31,547 nucleotides of DNA from Pseudomonadota bacterium (lineage in GTDB: Bacteria > Pseudomonadota > Alphaproteobacteria > Rhizobiales > Rhizobiaceae), in contig JAEZXX010000025.1 in assembly GCA_023419535.1 (NCBI GenBank), positions 1-31,547 of the forward strand, written 5' to 3'. The translations under genes and the position numbers were made by a program. A model generated the notes under the pieces. That model did not search any database. It had not been told where the DNA came from and worked only from the letters and a program-made list of their open reading frames with translations. Within the stretch, counting starts at the first letter, position 1. Each line of letters opens with the position of its first letter. This document shows positions 25,911 through 31,547 of this stretch, in pieces.

Positions 25911-26855
25911 ATGCTCGCCTATGCCCTGAAGCGCCTCGTCTCCGTCGTTCCGATCGTCTTCTTCGTCGCGCTCGTCTGCTTCCTGCTGGTCCACATCGCG
26001 CCCGGCGACCCGCTGGTCTCGATCCTGCCGCCGGACGCCTCGGTGGCGCTGGAAGCGCAGTTGCGCACCGCCTACGGCTTCGACCGGCCGCTGCCGATCC
26101 AGTTCGGTCTTTGGGTCATGAACGCCCTCGGCGGCGATCTCGGCATCTCCATCGCCAGCGGCCGCCCGGTTCTCGCCGAGGTGCTGCGCGCCGTCGGCAA
26201 CACGCTGCTGCTCGCCGGCGTCGCGGCCTTTCTCGGCTTCGCGGCCGGGCTCGGCCTCGGGCTCCTCGCCGGCTACTTCCGCGACACCTGGGTGGACAAG
26301 CTCGCCACCGGAATCGCCATCGCAGGGGTCTCGGTTCCGCACTACTGGCTCGGCATGGTGCTCGTCATCGTCTTCTCGGTGCAGCTCGGCTGGCTGCCGG
26401 CGGTGGGCGCGGGGCCCGGCTCCTGGAGCTGGACCTGGACGCATCTCCAGTTCCTGATCCTGCCCGCCGTCACCATGGCCGTGATCCCGATGGGCATCGT
26501 CACGCGCACCGTGCGCGCGCTGGTCGGCGACATCCTCTCCCAGGACTTCGTCGAGGCGCTGCGGGCGAAGGGCCTCGGCGAGGGCCGCATCTTCGCCCAC
26601 GTCATCAAGAACGCGGCACCGACGGCCATCGCCGTCATGGGCCTGCAGCTCGGCTATCTGATGGGCGGCTCGATCCTGATCGAGACCGTCTTCTCCTGGC
26701 CGGGCACCGGCTTCCTCCTCAACTCGGCGATCTTCCAGCGCGACCTGCCGCTCCTGCAGGGCACGATCCTCGTGCTGGCCCTCTTCTTCGTCTTCCTCAA
26801 CCTCCTCGTCGATCTCCTCCAGGCGGCCATCGACCCTCGGATCAAGCGGAGCTGA
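25911..26855 (+). CDS. ABC transporter permease, DppB/OppB type
   Basis: A 314-residue membrane subunit with about six helices. The first helix (about 10-28) ends with HIAPGDPLVSILPP, the DppB N-terminal pattern. The coupling loop is EALRAKGLGEGRIFAHVIKN near 214-233, and ETVFSWPGTGFLLNSAIFQRD near 261-281 is a close match to the family C-terminal motif. It starts 68 bases after the binding-protein gene, past a strong hairpin, and is followed by the DppC-type gene after 5 bases. Confidence 0.94.
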   Translation: MLAYALKRLVSVVPIVFFVALVCFLLVHIAPGDPLVSILPPDASVALEAQLRTAYGFDRPLPIQFGLWVMNALGGDLGISIASGRPVLAEVLRAVGNTLLLAGVAAFLGFAAGLGLGLLAGYFRDTWVDKLATGIAIAGVSVPHYWLGMVLVIVFSVQLGWLPAVGAGPGSWSWTWTHLQFLILPAVTMAVIPMGIVTRTVRALVGDILSQDFVEALRAKGLGEGRIFAHVIKNAAPTAIAVMGLQLGYLMGGSILIETVFSWPGTGFLLNSAIFQRDLPLLQGTILVLALFFVFLNLLVDLLQAAIDPRIKRS

Positions 26856-26860
26856 GCGCC

Positions 26861-27751
26861 ATGTCGGTCGCAACGGAAGCGGTCCTGCCCGCCCCCGCCC
26901 CCATCGAGAAGACGCGCGGCTACTGGCGAACGGTCGGCCGGCGGCTTGCCCGCGACAAGCTGTCGATGGTCTGCCTCGGCATCCTCCTTCTGATCGTGCT
27001 GTCGGCCGTCTTCGCGCCGTTTCTCGGCCTCGCCGATCCCTATCAGGGCTCGATGATCCGACGGCTGCGCCCCATCGGAACGGAAGGGCATCTGCTGGGC
27101 ACCGACGAGCTCGGCCGCGACATGCTGGCCCGCCTGATCTACGGCGGACGCCTGTCGCTCCTGATCGGCCTGCTGCCGGTCTTCAACGCCTTCGTGATCG
27201 GGTCGCTCCTCGGCATCCTCGCCGGCTATGCGGGCGGGCGCACCAACGCCGCGATCATGCGCACGATCGACGTCTTCTACGCCTTCCCCTCGGTGCTTCT
27301 GGCCATCGCCATCTCCGGCGCGCTCGGGGCCGGCATCACCAACTCCATCGTGTCGCTGACGATCGTCTTCATCCCGCCGATCGCACGTGTCGCCGAAAGC
27401 GTGACCACGAGCGTGCGCTCGCTCGACTTCATCGACGCGGCGCGCGCGTCGGGCGCCGGCGCGCTCACGATCATGCGCGTCCACGTCATGGGCAACGTGC
27501 TGGGGCCGATCTTCATCTACGCCACCAGCCTCGTCTCGGTGTCGATGATCCTCGCCGCAGGGCTTTCCTTCCTCGGCCTCGGCACGCGCCCGCCCGAGCC
27601 CGAATGGGGCCTGATGCTGAACACGCTTCGCACGGCGATCTATTCCCAGCCGCTGATCGCGGCCCTGCCCGGCGTGATGATCTTCGCCGTCTCGATCTGC
27701 TTCAACATGCTGAGCGACGGCCTGCGCTCGGCCATGGACATCAGGAACTGA
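26861..27751 (+). CDS. ABC transporter permease, DppC/OppC type
   Basis: A 296-residue membrane subunit, partner of the preceding DppB-type protein. The OppC N-terminal domain is visible in RLARDKLSMVCLGILLLIVLSAVFAP at about 26-51, followed by the signature LGTDELGRDMLARLIYGGRLSL near 82-103. The coupling loop is DAARASGAGALTIMRVHVMGN. The ATG at 26861 lies 5 bases after the DppB stop; the in-frame extension back to 25892 is a shadow of that gene. The ATPase gene follows after 2 bases. Confidence 0.94.
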   Translation: MSVATEAVLPAPAPIEKTRGYWRTVGRRLARDKLSMVCLGILLLIVLSAVFAPFLGLADPYQGSMIRRLRPIGTEGHLLGTDELGRDMLARLIYGGRLSLLIGLLPVFNAFVIGSLLGILAGYAGGRTNAAIMRTIDVFYAFPSVLLAIAISGALGAGITNSIVSLTIVFIPPIARVAESVTTSVRSLDFIDAARASGAGALTIMRVHVMGNVLGPIFIYATSLVSVSMILAAGLSFLGLGTRPPEPEWGLMLNTLRTAIYSQPLIAALPGVMIFAVSICFNMLSDGLRSAMDIRN

Positions 27752-27753
27752 CG

Positions 27754-28797
27754 ATGAGCGAGACCGCCCTCCCGCCCGCCGAGGACGTCGGCGGTGCCCG
27801 CCAGCCGCTTCTCTCGGTCACCAATCTGACCAAGCACTTCCCGGTCGGGGGCGGCCTGTTCTCGAAGCCGAAGGTGGTGCGCGCCGTCGACGGCGTCTCC
27901 TTCGAGATCGCCAAGGGCGAGACGCTCGGCGTCGTCGGGGAGTCCGGCTGCGGCAAGTCGACGACGGCGCGGCTGCTGATGCATCTGATGGCACCCGACG
28001 CCGGAGAGCTGATCTACGACGGGCAGGAGGTGGGCGCTACGCTCTCGCTGCGCGAGCTGCGCCGCCGTATGCAGATGGTGTTCCAGGATTCCTACGCCTC
28101 GCTCAATCCGCGTCTGACGATCGAGGATTCCGTCGCTTTTGGGCCGAAGGTCCATGGCGTGGCGGATGCGGAGGCGCGGACGCTCGCGCGCGATCTTCTC
28201 GCCAAGGTCGGCCTGAACCCGTCCACCTTCGCGGCGCGCTATCCACACGAGTTGTCGGGCGGCCAGCGCCAGCGGGTCAACATCGCCCGGGCCCTCGCGC
28301 TCTCGCCGCGCCTCGTCATTCTCGACGAAGCGGTCTCGGCGCTCGACAAGTCGGTCGAGGCGCAGGTCCTGAACCTCCTCAACGACCTCAAGGCCGAGTT
28401 CGGCCTGACCTATCTCTTCATCAGCCACGATCTGAACGTCGTGCGCTTCATCTCCGACCGCGTGCTCGTGATGTATCTCGGCGAGGTGGTGGAGGTCGGG
28501 CCGGTCGAGGAACTCTGGAACGCGCCGCGCCACCCCTATACGCGCGCCCTCTTCGCCGCCATGCCGACGCTCGATCCGGACCGGCGGACCAGCGAGGCGC
28601 CGATCGCAGGCGATCCGCCGAACCCGATCGACCCGCCCTCCGGCTGCCGCTTCCACACGCGCTGTCCTTTCGCGGAAGAGGTGTGCTCGACGAAGGCGCC
28701 GGCGTTGACCGCGGTCGGGACGCAGCACCGGGCGGCCTGCCACATGGCCATCCCCGGTTCGGGACATTCCAAGGCGAACGAGGCGCTCGCGGCATGA
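27754..28797 (+). CDS. Peptide-type ABC transporter ATP-binding protein, DppF/OppF type
   Basis: A 347-residue ATPase. Walker A is GESGCGKST at residues 62-70, the signature is LSGGQRQRVNIARAL and Walker B is LVILDEAVSALD, with Ala in place of the more usual Pro after DE. The C-terminal oligopeptide-transporter extension carries the Cys-rich pattern CRFHTRCPFAEEVC near residue 300. The N-terminal 18 residues are an unstructured Pro/Ala-rich lead. Unusually, the second ATPase gene of the pair is not adjacent: two amidase-related genes separate them. The stop codon overlaps the next start (ATGA). Confidence 0.94.
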   Translation: MSETALPPAEDVGGARQPLLSVTNLTKHFPVGGGLFSKPKVVRAVDGVSFEIAKGETLGVVGESGCGKSTTARLLMHLMAPDAGELIYDGQEVGATLSLRELRRRMQMVFQDSYASLNPRLTIEDSVAFGPKVHGVADAEARTLARDLLAKVGLNPSTFAARYPHELSGGQRQRVNIARALALSPRLVILDEAVSALDKSVEAQVLNLLNDLKAEFGLTYLFISHDLNVVRFISDRVLVMYLGEVVEVGPVEELWNAPRHPYTRALFAAMPTLDPDRRTSEAPIAGDPPNPIDPPSGCRFHTRCPFAEEVCSTKAPALTAVGTQHRAACHMAIPGSGHSKANEALAA

Positions 28798-28991
28798 CGA
28801 CAACCCTGACGAAGGAGGCCGTCGCCTCCATGTCGGCGCTCGCCGGCTACGCGATGGACGAGCAGGACGCGGCCCGTGTCGCCCGCGCCATCGGCCCGGC
28901 GCTCGCCGGCTTCGCGGCCGTCGAGGCGAGCCTGCCCTTCGAGGCCGAGCCCTCCGGCTTCGTCGCAGAACAGACGGAGCCGTTCCAGTGA
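28794..28991 (+). CDS. Small GatC/AtzG-like amidase partner (DUF4089-type)
   Basis: A 65-residue protein fused translationally to both neighbours: its ATG overlaps the DppF stop and its TGA overlaps the amidase GTG start. It is mostly helical, with a short helix-rich region (residues 6-45) and an acidic, Pro-containing tail (LPFEAEPSGF). Size, position just before an amidase-signature gene and the tail pattern match AtzG, the GatC-like subunit that stabilises the 1-carboxybiuret hydrolase AtzE. No catalytic residues are expected. The family call rests on length, context and weak pattern, not on strong motifs. Confidence 0.68.
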   Translation: MTTTLTKEAVASMSALAGYAMDEQDAARVARAIGPALAGFAAVEASLPFEAEPSGFVAEQTEPFQ

Positions 28992-30418
28992 GCATGCCTG
29001 CCGATCCGGCCCTGATGACGCTGACCGAGTTGAGCGCGGCCATCGCATCGCGGACCGTCTCCTCGCGCGAGGCGACAGAGGCCTATCTGAAGCGCATCGC
29101 CGACTGGCAGCCGCACCTCAACGCCTTCATCGCGATCGAGGCGGACGAGGCGCTGGCGGACGCCGACGAAGCGGATGCGCGCCTGGCGACAGGCGAACCG
29201 CGCAGAGCGCTCGACGGCGTGCCCCTCGCGCACAAGGACATGTTCTTCGAGCGCGGCCGTGTCTCCACCTGCGGCTCCAAGATCCTGCGCGAAACGGTGG
29301 CCCGGACGGATTCGACCGCGCTGAAACGCCTGACCGAGACGGGCTCGGTGCGGCTCGGAACGCTTCATATGGCCGAGTTCGCCTACGGACCGACCGGCCA
29401 CAACGCCCATTTCGGCCCCGCCGGAAACCCGTGGAACCCTCTGCACGTCACCGGCGGCTCCTCGTCCGGGTCGGGCGCGGCGGTCGCGGCGCGCCTGACG
29501 CCGGCCGCTCTCGGCTCCGACACCGGCGGCTCGGTGCGCATGCCGGCGAACTTCTGCGGCGTCACGGGCCTGAAGACCACCGTCGGTCGCGTCAGCCGCT
29601 TCGGCGCGATGCCGCTCTCGCAATCGCTCGACACGATCGGTCCGCTGGCCCAGACGGCCGAGGATTGTGCGGCGATCCTGCAGCTGATTGCGGGGCTCGA
29701 TCCGGCCGACCCGACCGCGCTGGATAGGCCGGTGCCGGATTACGCGGCGGCCTGCGCGGCGCCTGTGAAGGGCCTGCGGCTCGGCGTGCCGGACGCCTTC
29801 TATCTCGACGATCTGGACCCTTCGACCGCGCGGGCCTTCGAGGCCGCGCTCGAAACCTTCCGCGCCGAGGGCGTCGAGATCGTTTCGGTCTCGCTCCCCG
29901 ACCAGACGAAGCTTTCGGCGGCCGGGCAGATCCTGCTCGCCTGCGAGGCCGCGGCGTTCCACCGCAAATGGCTCGCCGAGCGGCCGGAAGACTACAGCGA
30001 TCAGGTCCGCGCGCGGCTGGAGAACGGTTTCGCCATTCCGGCCGTCACCTATCTGGAGGCCCTGCGCTGGCGCGGGATCGCACTCGCCGAACATCTCGCG
30101 GCCGTCTGCGGCGTCGATGCCTTCCTCGCGCCGGTCAGCGCCAAGGCCTCGCCGACCATCTTCGACAGCGACGTCGGCGGCGCGCCGGGCGCCGAGGCCG
30201 TGATCCAGACGATCACGCGGCTGATGCGGCCGGTGAACTATCTCGGCCTCCCCGCCCTCGTCGTGCCCGCCGGCTTCAGCGATGCCGGCCTGCCGATCGG
30301 CCTGCAGATCGTCGGCCGCCCGTTCGAGGAGGATCGGATCCTCACCCTCGGCGCCGGTTTCCAGCGTGCCGGCGACCACCACCGCGCCGTGCCGCAGCTT
30401 CCAGGAGAGGCCCGATGA
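28988..30418 (+). CDS. Amidase-signature family hydrolase, AtzE/GatA-like
   Basis: A 476-residue cytoplasmic amidase that hydrolyses a C-N amide bond with a Ser-cis-Ser-Lys triad. The triad is intact: Lys83 in LAHKDMF, Ser158 in GGSSSGSG and Ser182 in GSDTGGSVRMP. Length is typical of GatA and AtzE. The GTG at 28988 has GGAG 8 bases before it and overlaps the partner stop codon; ATG 28994 is the alternative, two codons in. With its small GatC-like partner and location inside a transporter operon, it probably splits an imported amide or ureide. It is not GatA of the tRNA amidotransferase, because no gatB is present here. The substrate is unknown. Confidence 0.9.
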   Translation: MSMPADPALMTLTELSAAIASRTVSSREATEAYLKRIADWQPHLNAFIAIEADEALADADEADARLATGEPRRALDGVPLAHKDMFFERGRVSTCGSKILRETVARTDSTALKRLTETGSVRLGTLHMAEFAYGPTGHNAHFGPAGNPWNPLHVTGGSSSGSGAAVAARLTPAALGSDTGGSVRMPANFCGVTGLKTTVGRVSRFGAMPLSQSLDTIGPLAQTAEDCAAILQLIAGLDPADPTALDRPVPDYAAACAAPVKGLRLGVPDAFYLDDLDPSTARAFEAALETFRAEGVEIVSVSLPDQTKLSAAGQILLACEAAAFHRKWLAERPEDYSDQVRARLENGFAIPAVTYLEALRWRGIALAEHLAAVCGVDAFLAPVSAKASPTIFDSDVGGAPGAEAVIQTITRLMRPVNYLGLPALVVPAGFSDAGLPIGLQIVGRPFEEDRILTLGAGFQRAGDHHRAVPQLPGEAR

Positions 30419-31395
30419 ATCCAGCGGTCGACGTCCAGAATCTCAAGGTGCGCTTTTCCGGCGAGCGCACGGTCCATGCCGTCAACGACGTGTCCTTGAC
30501 GCTCGGGCAGGGCGAGGTGCTCGGCCTCCTCGGCGAATCCGGCTCGGGCAAGAGCGTGACGCTCCGCGCGCTGATGCGGCTTCTGCCCAAGCGCCGGACC
30601 ACCATCGAGGGCACCATCCGCGTCGCCGGCGAGGACGTGACCGCGATGGACGAGACGCGGCTGTCCGCCTTTCGCGGCAAGACCGTGTCGATGATCTTCC
30701 AGGAGCCGATGCTTGCGCTCGACCCGGTCTACAAGATCGGCGACCAGATCGCCGAGAGCGTCGTGCGGCACGAGGGCGTGTCGCGCCGCGAGGGCCGCGC
30801 ACGGGCGCTGGAGATGCTGGAGAGGGTGCGGATCCCCTCGCCCAAGAGCCGGCTGGAGGCCTATCCGCACGAGATGTCCGGCGGCATGCGACAGCGCGCC
30901 ATGATCGCGCTCGCCCTCGCCTGCCGCCCCAAGGTGCTTCTGGCCGACGAGCCGACGACGGCGCTCGACGCGACGGTGCAGATTCAGATCCTGCTGCTCC
31001 TGCGCGAGCTTCAGGCGGAGCTCGGCATGTCGATGATCTTCGTCACGCACGACATCGGCGTCGCGGTCGAAATCTGCGACCGCATCGCGGTGATGTACGC
31101 CGGAGAGGTGGTGGAGACGGGAGCGATGCGCGACGTCGTGCGCGATGCTCGCCACCCCTACGCGCAGGGGCTGCTCGCCTCCACCGTCCACGGCAATCCG
31201 GGCGGCTCGCGGCTGGAGACGATCCCAGGCGCTCCACCTTCGCTTTCTGAAGCGCCGATGGCCTGCTCCTTCGAGCCGCGCTGCAAGCATGCGGCGCCCC
31301 GGTGCCGCGAGGCGCGCCCGCCGGTCGCCGAACTCGGCCCCCGCCGCATGGCGCGCTGCATCATCCCTGCCGGCGAGACGGCCGTCCCGGCATGA
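30415..31395 (+). CDS. Peptide-type ABC transporter ATP-binding protein, DppD/OppD type
   Basis: A 326-residue ATPase, partner of the DppF-type protein. Walker A is GESGSGKS at residues 40-47, the signature is MSGGMRQRAMIALAL and Walker B is VLLADEPTTALD, all as in DppD. The C-terminal extension contains CSFEPRCKHAAPRC, the Cys pattern of the oligopeptide ATPases. The ATG overlaps the amidase stop (ATGA) and the stop overlaps the racemase start (ATGA), so the whole stretch from DppF to the racemase is translationally coupled. Confidence 0.94.
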   Translation: MNPAVDVQNLKVRFSGERTVHAVNDVSLTLGQGEVLGLLGESGSGKSVTLRALMRLLPKRRTTIEGTIRVAGEDVTAMDETRLSAFRGKTVSMIFQEPMLALDPVYKIGDQIAESVVRHEGVSRREGRARALEMLERVRIPSPKSRLEAYPHEMSGGMRQRAMIALALACRPKVLLADEPTTALDATVQIQILLLLRELQAELGMSMIFVTHDIGVAVEICDRIAVMYAGEVVETGAMRDVVRDARHPYAQGLLASTVHGNPGGSRLETIPGAPPSLSEAPMACSFEPRCKHAAPRCREARPPVAELGPRRMARCIIPAGETAVPA

Positions 31396-31547
31396 AGCTC
31401 TCGATCGTCAACCCGAACGCGACCGCGTCGATGACGGCGCTGGTGGCGGAGACGGCGCGCGCCCTCGCCGCCCCCGGCCCCGTGATCGACGCACGGACCA
31501 ACGCGGCCGGGCCGCGCTCGATCGAGGGCGTCGTGGGGGGGGGGGGG
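31392..31547 (+). CDS. Asp/Glu/hydantoin racemase family protein, 5' part only
   Basis: The window ends inside this gene. About 48 residues can be read before the terminal G run. The start, MKLSIVNPNATASMT, and the later GPRSIEG are the standard N-terminal patterns of the Asp/Glu/hydantoin racemase family (N-P-N then M-T; P-x-S-I-E-G). Members racemise amino acids or hydantoins with two Cys residues, or act as maleate or arylmalonate enzymes; the catalytic Cys pair would lie beyond the window or was not reached. Its ATG overlaps the DppD stop. In this operon it may handle the stereochemistry of an amino-acid derivative produced by the amidase. Confidence 0.8.
   Translation, partial: MKLSIVNPNATASMTALVAETARALAAPGPVIDARTNAAGPRSIEGVVGGGG
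31535..31547 (+). other. Terminal run of 13 G residues, probable sequence artefact
   Basis: The last 13 bases are all G. Within the racemase frame they would encode a run of Gly where the family does not have one. Runs like this at a contig end are typical of two-colour sequencing chemistry, where missing signal is called as G. Confidence 0.7.

Noticed and set aside
28988..30418. GatA of the Glu-tRNA(Gln) amidotransferase with the small protein as GatC
   Set aside because: No gatB in the window, and the pair sits inside a transporter operon; the short 65-residue partner fits AtzG better than GatC of about 95 residues.

Overview
The window is gene-dense DNA of very high GC content, packed with short overlaps between neighbouring genes. 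Gene content and codon usage look like an alphaproteobacterium, most likely Hyphomicrobiales or a relative. That placement is an inference from gene families; there is no rRNA or other marker here. I see no mobile element, CRISPR array, tRNA or phage gene. The longest stretch without a gene is 273 bases (23932-24204).

Four catabolic or transport blocks follow one another. (1) 73-6310, plus strand: a peptide-type (Dpp/Opp) binding protein and two permeases with no ATPase gene, then a gamma-glutamyltransferase-like hydrolase and an acetamidase/formamidase. A LysR gene (6317-7222, minus) converges on this block. (2) 7360-15508, plus strand: a complete branched-chain-type (Liv) ABC transporter interleaved with two acyl-CoA ligase-like genes, reading away from the LysR gene. 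(3) 22240-15513, minus strand: isovaleryl-CoA dehydrogenase, both subunits of a methylcrotonyl-CoA-type carboxylase, a MaoC hydratase, a CitE-type lyase and a hotdog thioesterase, preceded by its own LysR gene (22332-23213). (4) 23245-31547: a TetR gene, then divergently a second peptide-type ABC transporter with both ATPases, a GatC/AtzG-like small protein plus amidase set between the two ATPase genes, and the start of an Asp/Glu/hydantoin racemase gene cut by the window end.

The overall theme is uptake of amides, peptides and carboxylates followed by immediate processing. Blocks 1 and 4 pair an oligopeptide-type importer with amide-bond hydrolases. Block 2 pairs an importer with CoA activation. 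Block 3 carries out the lower leucine pathway (isovaleryl-CoA to acetyl-CoA plus acetoacetate), but replaces the usual crotonase-type hydratase and DRE-TIM HMG-CoA lyase with a MaoC protein and a CitE protein, a layout I recall from mycobacteria.

The regulatory DNA is informative. The block 3 LysR gene has an ATAGA-N5-TCTAT dyad at its own start codon and a second copy of the same motif upstream of the isovaleryl-CoA dehydrogenase gene. The TetR/block 4 intergenic region holds three dyads around plausible promoter elements. Both peptide-transport operons have a GC-rich hairpin in the gap between the binding-protein gene and the first permease gene. The last 13 bases are a G run that looks like a sequencing or contig-end artefact.
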